Source: Actinomycetota bacterium (GTDB lineage Bacteria; Actinomycetota; Thermoleophilia; Gaiellales; Gaiellaceae). From it: a stretch of DNA of 5,607 nt. Under the pieces are notes generated by a model. It saw only the letters and a program-made list of their open reading frames with translations. It made no database searches and had not been told where the DNA came from. The stretch lies in NCBI GenBank assembly GCA_019234175.1, contig JAFALP010000300.1, positions 1 to 5,607 on the forward strand, in the 5' to 3' direction. Within the stretch, counting starts at the first letter, position 1; each line of letters starts with the position of its first letter. Below, in pieces: positions 1 through 5,115 of this stretch. Position numbers and translations under genes: made by a program.

Positions 1-404
1 GTGTTCGAGTCGAGGTGCTCGCCCAGGTTCGCGAACTCCGGCGCGGGGACGTAGTCGAAGATGTAGCCCTTCGGCTCGTACACCTGCGAGGTCATCCGGT
101 ACACGCCGCCGTACACGTCGGCGATGAGGACGACCCGCTCCCCCGGATCGACGAGGTGCATGATCGTCGTCGTCGCGCCGAGGCCGGACGAGAACGCGAC
201 GCCGTGCTCCGCCGACTCCAGCGACGCGAGGCACTGCTGCAGCGCCGAGCGCGTCGGGTTGTTCACGCGCGAGTAGTCGAAGCCCTTGTGCTCGCCGACG
301 GCGTCCTGGACGTACGTCGAGGTCTGGTAGATCGGCGTGATGATCGCCCCGGTGGCGGGGTCCGGCTCCTGCCCGTCGTGGATCGCCCGCGTCTCGAAGT
401 CCAT
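1..404 (-). CDS. Cystathionine gamma-synthase / gamma-lyase family PLP enzyme (N-terminal 134 residues, cut by window edge)
   Basis: This is the start of a Cys/Met-metabolism PLP-dependent enzyme (fold type I); its C-terminal part lies beyond base 1. Visible family marks are the opening MDFETRAIHDGQEPDPATGA, the YSR triplet (Y44, R46) that reaches the PLP phosphate of the partner subunit, NNPTR at 48-52, the phosphate-binding SSGLGA at 72-77, and DVYGG, whose Y98 stacks on the PLP ring in this family. The Schiff-base lysine would lie outside the window. Such enzymes make cystathionine from an acylated homoserine and cysteine, or cleave it; the N-terminus cannot separate synthase, lyase and related sulfhydrylases, so I give no symbol. 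The ATG at 404-402 shares its A with the TGA of the upstream winged-helix gene, and there is no good Shine-Dalgarno sequence, so translational coupling is likely. A GTG one codon upstream is an alternative start. With the beta-synthase at 3161-4549 it could complete transsulfuration. Confidence 0.92.
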   Translation of the reverse strand, partial: MDFETRAIHDGQEPDPATGAIITPIYQTSTYVQDAVGEHKGFDYSRVNNPTRSALQQCLASLESAEHGVAFSSGLGATTTIMHLVDPGERVVLIADVYGGVYRMTSQVYEPKGYIFDYVPAPEFANLGEHLDSN

Positions 405-1387
405 CACGTCGATGCTAACCAGCGGGACAGCTCGCGTAGCGGCCGGGTGAGCGAGACCGGCTCGACGCCGTCCTCCCACCAGGTGCCGTTCACGGCCAGC
501 TCGCGCGTCCTGCGGTTCCAGACCGGCTCGATCCGGCCGACGAGCCGGTCGCCGCGGAGGATGGGCAGGACGTAGTAGCCGTGCACGCGCTTCGCCTTGG
601 GGACGTACATCTCCAGGCGGTAGTAGAAGTCCCACAGCGCCTCGGTGCGCGCGCGGTCGTGGACGAGGCGGTCGAACGGCGACAGGAACGTCACCCGGTT
701 TCGCACGGGGCCGTCGACCGCGTCCGGGTGCGCGAGCAGGCGGCCGCGCTCGAGCTTCACGCCGAGGGAGCGCCAGCGCTTGTCCGCGATCTGCGCCTCC
801 GCGTCCTTCCAGGAGATCGTCTCCGTCGGCGGGTACCAGCGCTCGGCGAGGTCCCAGACGCGCTGGCCCTGCCTGCGGCCGACGACCGCCACCTGCCCCT
901 GGCCGGCGAGCACCTCGAGCATGAGGCCCATCTGCCGCGCGCCCCACCACTCGTGCCGGTCCGCGTCCTTCCGGCTCGTGTGCGTCGCGATCTCGCGGGA
1001 GAGCAGCGGACCGCGTTGCTCGAGCTCGCGCAGCACGTACCGCTTGAAGCTCGCGTTCTCCTTCAGGAAGGCCTTGCCGTTCGTCGTCGGAAGGAGGCGC
1101 ATGTGCGCCTGCAGCAGCGGCAGGTCCTCGATCGGATAGATGAACGCGCGCCACTCGACGAGCTTGCGCTCCTCCCACAGGAGCCGGTCGAGCTCGGCGC
1201 GGTCGTAGAAGCCGAGACGGCTCCACGGCACGAGGTACTGCGGCGGCGCCACCGACGAGATCGGGTCGATCTGCAGGAACCCGAGCCGGCGCACGGTCTC
1301 GAGCAGGCCGGCCGCCGACCCGTCGAGGAGCTGCGACCGCACCGCGATGCGGCGCGCTTCTGCGACGCTGACCTCGATGGGCTTCAC
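404..1387 (-). CDS. HTH_42 winged-helix protein, YcaQ/AlkX-type putative DNA glycosylase
   Basis: This 327-residue protein belongs to the HTH_42 (DUF1006) family, whose studied members AlkZ and YcaQ/AlkX are DNA glycosylases that unhook interstrand crosslinks. The N-terminal motif GFLQIDPIS at 36-44 carries Q39-I40-D41, which fits the Q-phi-D catalytic signature described for YcaQ rather than the Q-phi-Q of AlkZ. The C-terminal half has the family core FLSPFDRLVHDRARTEALW at 234-252, followed by YYRLEMYVPKAKR at 255-267, GYYVLPIL and GRIEPVW. At 327 residues it is shorter than E. coli YcaQ (about 400), with the middle winged-helix region looking compact; I see no frameshift. The start is GTG at 1387-1385, the first start codon after an in-frame TGA. 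A TAGAAC hexamer seven bases upstream may be a weak -10 of a leaderless promoter. The gene is coupled to the gamma-synthase/lyase gene downstream, so a role as a DNA-binding regulator cannot be excluded. Family membership is firm; glycosylase activity is inferred. Confidence 0.88.
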   Translation of the reverse strand: MKPIEVSVAEARRIAVRSQLLDGSAAGLLETVRRLGFLQIDPISSVAPPQYLVPWSRLGFYDRAELDRLLWEERKLVEWRAFIYPIEDLPLLQAHMRLLPTTNGKAFLKENASFKRYVLRELEQRGPLLSREIATHTSRKDADRHEWWGARQMGLMLEVLAGQGQVAVVGRRQGQRVWDLAERWYPPTETISWKDAEAQIADKRWRSLGVKLERGRLLAHPDAVDGPVRNRVTFLSPFDRLVHDRARTEALWDFYYRLEMYVPKAKRVHGYYVLPILRGDRLVGRIEPVWNRRTRELAVNGTWWEDGVEPVSLTRPLRELSRWLAST

Positions 1388-1964
1388 GGAGTTCGTTCTA
1401 CATCAGCTCCCGCGGGCGCCGGCGCGCGTGCTCGAGGTCGGCTGCGGCGACGAGGGAGGCGTCGTGGCCGCGCTCGTGGCGGCGGGATACGACGCCACCG
1501 GCGTGGATCCGCGCGCTCCCGCGGGAGACCGGTTCCGGCAGGTCGACTTCCGCGAGGTCGACGGCGAGTACGACGCGGTGGTGGCGGGCCGCGTCATCCA
1601 TCATCTCGTCCCGCTCGACGACGCGGTGGAGAAGCTCGCCTCGCTCGCCCCGGTGCTGATCGTGAACGAGTTCGCGTGGGACCTCATCGACGCGACGCTG
1701 CAGGAGTGGTACGACGCCGAGCGCGCGTCGCGCCCCGGCGCGACCGGGCCGCCGACCGTGGAGCAGTGGCGCCGGCGCCATCCCGGTCTGCACCCGCACG
1801 ACATCCTGCTGACGGCGCTGCGTGCGCACTACGACGAGCGCACGCTGGAGTGGCTGCCGTACTTCCAGCACTGGCTCGGCGACGTGGAGTCGCCGGACCG
1901 GATCGGCTATCAGTGGGCTGGCACGAGGACGTCGACGACGCGCTCTTCGGCGCCGTCGCGGTAG
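1377..1964 (+). CDS. Class I SAM-dependent methyltransferase, substrate unknown
   Basis: A 195-residue Rossmann-fold methyltransferase. Motif I is VLEVGCGDEGG at 18-28 (SAM-binding glycine loop). The acidic residue ending strand 2 is D44 in GVDPRAP, and the strand-4 region is GEYDAVVAGRVIHHL at 63-77, a common Methyltransf_11-type arrangement. The second half (WYDAER, HYDERTLEWLPYFQHWL) shows no substrate signature I recognise, so protein or small-molecule targets are both open. I chose ATG 1377 because the protein then begins MGFTEFVLHQLP, just ahead of the fold. An in-frame ATG at 1347 adds ten residues and deepens the overlap with the divergent winged-helix gene. Even from 1377 the two genes overlap head-to-head by 11 bases. 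The 3' end overlaps the glutaredoxin gene by 55 bases, and the last 13 residues are a Ser/Thr/Arg-rich tail that looks like a read-through extension. No Shine-Dalgarno or -10 box is obvious. Confidence 0.85.
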   Translation: MGFTEFVLHQLPRAPARVLEVGCGDEGGVVAALVAAGYDATGVDPRAPAGDRFRQVDFREVDGEYDAVVAGRVIHHLVPLDDAVEKLASLAPVLIVNEFAWDLIDATLQEWYDAERASRPGATGPPTVEQWRRRHPGLHPHDILLTALRAHYDERTLEWLPYFQHWLGDVESPDRIGYQWAGTRTSTTRSSAPSR

Positions 1965-2284
1965 CTCGCTCCGAGCTTCTCCTCGAGGATCGTCGCCAGC
2001 TCGCCGCTCTCGCCCAGCTCCTGGACGATGTCGGCGCCGCCGACGAGCTCGCCGCCGACGAAGACCTGCGGGATCGTCGGCCAGCCGGAGAGCGCGGACA
2101 GCTCCTGGCGGATCGCCGGGTCGGGGAGGATGTCGACCGCCGTCACCGGCGCGCCCGCCTCGCGGAGCGCGCGCAGCGCGCGGTCGGAGTTGCCGCACAT
2201 GACGAACTGCGGCGTCCCCTTCATGAAGAGCGCGACCGGCTCCTGGTCGATGACGTCCTTGATGCGCTCCGACAGCTCGCTCAT
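1910..2284 (-). CDS. grxD: Grx4-type monothiol glutaredoxin with a CGNS active site
   Basis: A 124-residue monothiol glutaredoxin of the Grx4/GrxD class. Proteins of this class bind a glutathione-ligated [2Fe-2S] cluster, often together with BolA, and take part in Fe-S trafficking. Visible marks are FMKGTP at 20-25 (K22 contacts the glutathione carboxylate in homologues), the active site C30-G31-N32-S33, the WPTIPQVF segment at 68-75 with the cis-proline P72, and GGADI at 82-86. The usual active site is CGFS; here Asn replaces Phe, while the reactive Cys and following Gly and Ser remain. The ATG at 2284 overlaps the bolA stop as ATGA, and a perfect GGAGGT Shine-Dalgarno sequence lies six bases upstream (2296-2291), so this start is well supported. 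The C-terminus runs about 15 residues past the usual end and lies antisense to the methyltransferase tail. Many actinobacteria make mycothiol rather than glutathione, so the thiol partner is uncertain. Confidence 0.93.
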   Translation of the reverse strand: MSELSERIKDVIDQEPVALFMKGTPQFVMCGNSDRALRALREAGAPVTAVDILPDPAIRQELSALSGWPTIPQVFVGGELVGGADIVQELGESGELATILEEKLGASYRDGAEERVVDVLVPAH

Positions 2285-2517
2285 CCTGCGACCTCCCTCG
2301 TCTTGATCCGTAGCTCGTGAATGGTGCCGTCGCGCAGCGGCTCGGCGAGCGCCTCGTTCACGAGGCGGTGCTGTTCGAGCAGCGACAGGCCCGCGAAGCG
2401 CGGGCTCGCGACGATCACCTGGAAGTGGTCGCCGCCACCGGTGCGGTCCTCGACGGTCAGCTCGTTCGCCTCGGGAAAGGCGGAGCGCAGCAGGGACTCG
2501 AGGAGATCGGTGGGCAC
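2281..2517 (-). CDS. bolA: BolA/IbaG family protein
   Basis: A 78-residue BolA-fold protein, typical in length for the family. It shows GGGDHFQVIVASPRF at 27-41 (first strands of the fold), FAGLSLLEQHRLVNEAL at 41-57 with the conserved helix histidine H50, and TIHELRIKT at 65-73, the family C-terminal strand. It resembles E. coli IbaG around SHFQVI. The Cys found in the beta1-beta2 loop of some eukaryotic BolA proteins is absent; H31 sits in the HF position common in bacteria. BolA proteins pair with monothiol glutaredoxins around a [2Fe-2S] cluster, and the next gene is exactly such a glutaredoxin, overlapping by ATGA. I chose GTG 2517-2515 (MPTDLLESLL) because it gives family length and lies six bases after a TACCAT hexamer, suggesting a leaderless transcript. 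The reading frame stays open further upstream, but that stretch is antisense to the LON-domain gene and has no BolA character. Confidence 0.88.
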   Translation of the reverse strand: MPTDLLESLLRSAFPEANELTVEDRTGGGDHFQVIVASPRFAGLSLLEQHRLVNEALAEPLRDGTIHELRIKTREVAG

Positions 2518-2523
2518 GGCGTC

Positions 2524-2529
2524 ATGGTA
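2524..2529 (-). promoter_or_regulatory. Candidate -10 box TACCAT for bolA-grx operon
   Basis: The minus strand reads TACCAT, then six bases (GACGCC), then the chosen GTG start at 2517. TANNNT is the usual actinobacterial -10 pattern, and this spacing would place transcription initiation at or next to the start codon, giving a leaderless mRNA. No convincing -35 is seen. The call is an inference from position and pattern. Confidence 0.4.
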
Positions 2530-2541
2530 CGCGGGAGTCCG

Positions 2542-2547
2542 TACCCT
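2542..2547 (+). promoter_or_regulatory. Candidate -10 box TACCCT for the LON-domain gene
   Basis: The plus strand reads TACCCT, then eight bases, then ATG at 2556. No Shine-Dalgarno sequence lies between, which fits a leaderless transcript starting at the ATG. The identical hexamer precedes the cystathionine beta-synthase gene at a similar distance. No convincing -35 is seen. Confidence 0.42.
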
Positions 2548-2555
2548 GTGGCGCG

Positions 2556-3164
2556 ATGGAGCTCGGTCTCTTCCCGCTCGGCATCGTCCTCCTGCCGACG
2601 GAGCGCGTGCCCTTGCACATCTTCGAGCCGCGCTATCGCGAGCTGATCGGCGAGTGCATCGACGGCGACGAGGAGTTCGGCCTCGTGTACGCGGACGAGA
2701 ACGGCGTCCGCGAGCTCGGCACACGCGCGCGCGTCGACGAAGTGCTGGAGCAGTTCGACGACGGCCGGATGAACATCGTCGTCGAGGGCGGCGAGCGCTT
2801 CCGGGTGGAGAAGCTCACGCGCGGCCGTGCGTTCATGACGGCGGAGGTGGCGCCGGTGGACGACGAGGACGCCCTCGAGCCGTCCGACGACGCGACCGCG
2901 CGGGCTGCGGCGGCGTTCCGGGCGCTCGCGGCAGCGGCGGAGGCCGAGACCGGCGACGTGGACGAGGAGTCGGAGCAGCTGTCCTTCCGGCTGGCGGCGC
3001 AGGTGGAGCTGGCGGCGGACGCGAAGCAGGAGCTGCTCGAGCTCCTGTCCGAGGAACGGCGCCTGGAGATGGTGGCGGAGCTATTGGAAGGCGTACGACA
3101 GGTGCTCATCGCCACGCGAGAGCTCGGCGAGCGCGCAAAGAAGAACGGGTCCCGCCTGCACTAG
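2556..3164 (+). CDS. Stand-alone LON substrate-binding (LON_substr_bdg) domain protein
   Basis: A 202-residue protein made only of the domain found at the N-terminus of Lon protease; there is no AAA+ ATPase or serine-lysine protease part. The signature LFPLGIVLLPTERVPLHIF starts at residue 5 and continues into EPRYRELI. FGLVYADENG at 41-50 and the strand RMNIVVEGGERFRVEKL at 71-87 complete the beta-rich half. An acidic linker (about 101-112) leads to Ala/Glu-rich helices, ending with the LSFRLAAQVEL and RRLEMVAELLEGV segments typical of the family's helical half. Such proteins are widespread, but their function is largely unknown; substrate recruitment or peptide binding is conjecture. The ATG at 2556 follows a TACCCT hexamer by eight bases with no Shine-Dalgarno, suggesting leaderless expression. 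Its TAG stop overlaps the stop of the convergent cystathionine beta-synthase gene within a single CTAG. Confidence 0.9.
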   Translation: MELGLFPLGIVLLPTERVPLHIFEPRYRELIGECIDGDEEFGLVYADENGVRELGTRARVDEVLEQFDDGRMNIVVEGGERFRVEKLTRGRAFMTAEVAPVDDEDALEPSDDATARAAAAFRALAAAAEAETGDVDEESEQLSFRLAAQVELAADAKQELLELLSEERRLEMVAELLEGVRQVLIATRELGERAKKNGSRLH

Positions 3165-4549
3165 CGTCGGCGCGCGAGGAACTCGAGCAGGTCGGAGCGC
3201 GTCAGCACGCCGACCGGCTTGCCCTCGTTGGCGACGACGACGGCGTTCATGCCGCCGGTCAGCGTCGCGAAGACCTCTTCCAGCGTCGCCGTCGCCTCGA
3301 CGGCCGCCAGCGGCGGCTGCATGGCGGAGGCGACGTCCTCGTGCAGGACGTCGGGGTTCACGAACACGCGCTCGAGGAGCGCGCGATCCTGGAGCGAGCC
3401 GATCACGTCGGCGAGCGACTCGCACTCGCCGTCGCGCACGACCGGCAGCTGCGAGATCCCGTACCGCTGCATCGTGTCGATGCCCTCGCCCACCTTCTGG
3501 TGCGCGGAGATGGTGACGAGCAGCGGCAGCTCCCCGCCGTGCTTCGCGAGGAGCACCTCCTCCACCTTCGGCAGCGGCGCCTGCCGCTCGAGGAACCCGT
3601 GCTCGAGCATCCAGTTGTCGTCGTAGAACTTGGACAGATAGTTCCGCCCCGAGTCCGGGACGAGCATGAGGACGCGCTTCCCCGGCCCGAGGCGGCGCGC
3701 GACGATGTCGGCCGCATACAACGTCGTCCCGGCCGACCCGCCGGCGAGGATGCCCTCCTCCCGGGCGAGCCGCCGCGCCCACACGAACGACTCGCGGTCG
3801 CCGACGCGAATCCACTCGTCCACGACCTTCGGGTCCATCGTCTCCGGCCAGGTGTCCTTGCCGATCCCTTCGACGAGGTACGGATGCACGTCGCGCTCGT
3901 CCTTCGCCGTGTACACCGATCCCTCCGGGTCGGCGCCGACGACGAGCACCTCCGGCTTGCGCTCCTTGAAGTAGCGGCCCACCCCGCTGATCGTCCCGCC
4001 GGTGCCAACGGAGACGACGAGCGCGTCGATGTCGCCGCCCGTCTGCTCCCAGATCTCCGGCCCCGTGTGGAGGTAGTGCGCCTCCGGGTTGTTCATGTTC
4101 GAGTACTGATCCGGCTTGTAGCCGCCGGGGATCTCCTCCGCGAGGCGGTCGGACACGGAGTAGTAGCTCTCGGGCGAGTCGTGGTCGACCGCGGTCGGCG
4201 TGATCACGACCTCGGCGCCGTACGCGCGCAGGAGCGCGATCTTCTCCTGGCTCATCTTGTCGGGCATGACGAAGATGCAGCGATAGCCCTTCACCGCCGC
4301 GCCGATCGCGAGCCCGACGCCGGTGTTCCCGGAGGTCGGCTCGACGATCGTCCCGCCGGGGCGCAGCTTCCCCTCGCGCTCCGCCGCCTCGATCATCGGC
4401 AGCCCGATGCGGTCCTTCACGGAGCCGCCCGGGTTCAGGTACTCGAGCTTGGCGAGGATCTCCGCGCCGCCGCGCGGGCTGAGCTTGTCCAGCCGGACGA
4501 TGGGCGTCCCGCCGACGAGCTCGAGAATGGTTGGATACCGGTCGGACAC
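3161..4549 (-). CDS. cbs: Cystathionine beta-synthase with C-terminal tandem CBS domains
   Basis: This 462-residue fold-type II PLP enzyme condenses homocysteine with serine (or an activated serine) to cystathionine, the first transsulfuration step. The catalytic domain (about 5-320) shows the PLP lysine K45 in NPGGSVKDR, the substrate loop TSGNTG at 72-77, the phosphate-binding GTGGT at 182-186, GGSAGTT at 271-277, and PDSGRNYLSKFYDDNWM at 298-314, which matches the beta-synthase subgroup rather than cysteine synthase. Two CBS repeats follow, about 346-390 (TISAHQKVGEGIDTM, ISQLPVV) and 406-460 (VASAMQPPLAAVEATATLE, VGVLTRSDLLEFLA), forming a Bateman module that binds adenosyl ligands in many homologues. 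The heme-binding N-terminal extension of animal enzymes is absent. The start is GTG at 4549, seven bases after a TACCCT hexamer and with no Shine-Dalgarno, so leaderless expression is likely. It diverges from the F420-reductase-like gene across 17 bases. Confidence 0.95.
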   Translation of the reverse strand: MSDRYPTILELVGGTPIVRLDKLSPRGGAEILAKLEYLNPGGSVKDRIGLPMIEAAEREGKLRPGGTIVEPTSGNTGVGLAIGAAVKGYRCIFVMPDKMSQEKIALLRAYGAEVVITPTAVDHDSPESYYSVSDRLAEEIPGGYKPDQYSNMNNPEAHYLHTGPEIWEQTGGDIDALVVSVGTGGTISGVGRYFKERKPEVLVVGADPEGSVYTAKDERDVHPYLVEGIGKDTWPETMDPKVVDEWIRVGDRESFVWARRLAREEGILAGGSAGTTLYAADIVARRLGPGKRVLMLVPDSGRNYLSKFYDDNWMLEHGFLERQAPLPKVEEVLLAKHGGELPLLVTISAHQKVGEGIDTMQRYGISQLPVVRDGECESLADVIGSLQDRALLERVFVNPDVLHEDVASAMQPPLAAVEATATLEEVFATLTGGMNAVVVANEGKPVGVLTRSDLLEFLARRR

Positions 4550-4566
4550 CGGCGAAAGGGTATTGG
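4550..4566. promoter_or_regulatory. 17-base divergent gap between cbs and the F420-reductase-like gene
   Basis: This gap carries the candidate cbs -10 on the minus strand and, on the plus strand, an AAAGG (4555-4559) that could act as a weak Shine-Dalgarno sequence for the ATG at 4567. It is too short for two full promoters, so the plus-strand promoter must extend into the cbs coding region. Confidence 0.45.
4557..4562 (-). promoter_or_regulatory. Candidate -10 box TACCCT for cystathionine beta-synthase
   Basis: The minus strand reads TACCCT, then seven bases (TTCGCCG), then the GTG start at 4549. The hexamer is identical to the one before the LON-domain gene and lies at nearly the same distance, and no Shine-Dalgarno intervenes. 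A leaderless transcript is inferred; no good -35 is visible. Confidence 0.42.
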
Positions 4567-5115
4567 ATGAACATCACCGTCATCGGCAGGGGTCACGTCG
4601 GCGGTGGGCTCGCACAGCTCTGGCGCACCGCGGGCCACGACGTGCAGGAGCTCGGCCGCGACGGCGGCGACGCCTCGGACGCGGACGCGATCGTCGTCGC
4701 CGTGCCGTGGGCGCAGATCGGCGACGCGCTCGGCAAGGTGCAGGGAATCGAGGGCAAGGTCGCGATCGACGCGACCAACGCCTACGGCGGCCGGCCCGAG
4801 GAGTTCGAGTCGCTCGCGCACTGGGTGAAGTCGATCGTCGGTGGACCGGTGGCGAAGTCGTTCAATCTCAACTTCGCCACGCTGTACGACCGCATCGCGG
4901 CGGAGCCGGAGCCGCCGGGGAATCTCTTCGCGGCCGAGGACGATGCGCGGGAGACGGCGGAGCAGCTCATCCGCGACGCCGGCTACGACCCTGTCTACGT
5001 CGGCGGCCTCGACCAGGCGCGCGTGCTCGAGGATTCGCTCGGGCTCGTCTTCGCCGTCGCCCAGGCGGGCCTCGGGCAGTACTTCTACCGATTCGCGCCG
5101 CCGAAGACGCGCTAG
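4567..5115 (+). CDS. F420-reductase-like NAD(P)-binding oxidoreductase
   Basis: A 182-residue protein with an N-terminal dinucleotide-binding Rossmann fold: MNITVIGRGHVGGGLA carries the G7-x-G9-x-x-G12 fingerprint, then DADAIVVAVPW at 38-48 and KVAIDATNAYGG at 64-75. The central SIVGGPVAKSFNLNF at 89-103 and later YVGGLDQARVLEDS at 144-157 match the F420_oxidored (NADPH-dependent F420 reductase-like) family. Members include true F420:NADP oxidoreductases and many uncharacterised dehydrogenases; the sequence does not settle whether F420 is the partner. Length is close to the usual 180-220. I chose ATG 4567 over an in-frame ATG at 4531, because the fold begins directly there and 4531 would lie inside the divergent cbs gene. 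An AAAGG lies seven bases upstream as a modest Shine-Dalgarno. The TAG stop shares CTAG with the stop of the convergent transporter gene. Confidence 0.85.
   Translation: MNITVIGRGHVGGGLAQLWRTAGHDVQELGRDGGDASDADAIVVAVPWAQIGDALGKVQGIEGKVAIDATNAYGGRPEEFESLAHWVKSIVGGPVAKSFNLNFATLYDRIAAEPEPPGNLFAAEDDARETAEQLIRDAGYDPVYVGGLDQARVLEDSLGLVFAVAQAGLGQYFYRFAPPKTR

Larger units (their letters stand above)
2518..2555. promoter_or_regulatory. Divergent intergenic region with inverted repeat (bolA / LON-domain gene)
   Basis: This 38-base gap is the only sizeable non-coding stretch in the window and must hold or border the start signals of two divergent genes. A perfect six-base inverted repeat, GGTACG (2526-2531) and CGTACC (2540-2545) with an eight-base spacer, fills its centre. 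Each arm also supplies the first bases of a TANNNT hexamer pointing outward. The structure could be an operator, or simply two similar back-to-back -10 elements. Confidence 0.5.

Noticed and set aside
1347..1376. Upstream ATG for the methyltransferase
   Set aside because: It would add MRRASATLTS and enlarge the head-to-head overlap with the winged-helix gene. The fold begins right after ATG 1377. It cannot be fully excluded.
581..2320. Long plus-strand open frame of 579 codons
   Set aside because: It is antisense to the winged-helix and bolA-grx genes and spans the methyltransferase in another frame. Its translation is Arg/Ala-rich with no domain, as expected for the shadow frame of high-GC genes.
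2281..2724. Longer bolA with an upstream start at 2724
   Set aside because: The added 69 residues are Arg/Ser-rich, lie antisense to the LON-domain gene and have no BolA homology. GTG 2517 gives the normal family length.
4535..4563. ATACC-N19-GGTAT inverted repeat across the cbs start
   Set aside because: Five-base arms with a long spacer are expected by chance, and half of it is cbs coding sequence.
2321..4570. Plus-strand open frame of 749 codons
   Set aside because: It runs antisense to cbs and out of frame with the LON-domain gene. Composition is Arg/His/Val-rich and no family is recognisable, while the opposite strand encodes a clear cystathionine beta-synthase.
3081..4583. Minus-strand 500-codon frame overlapping cbs
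   Set aside because: It occupies the same strand as cbs in another frame, is rich in Arg, Gly and Ala, and has no domain signature.
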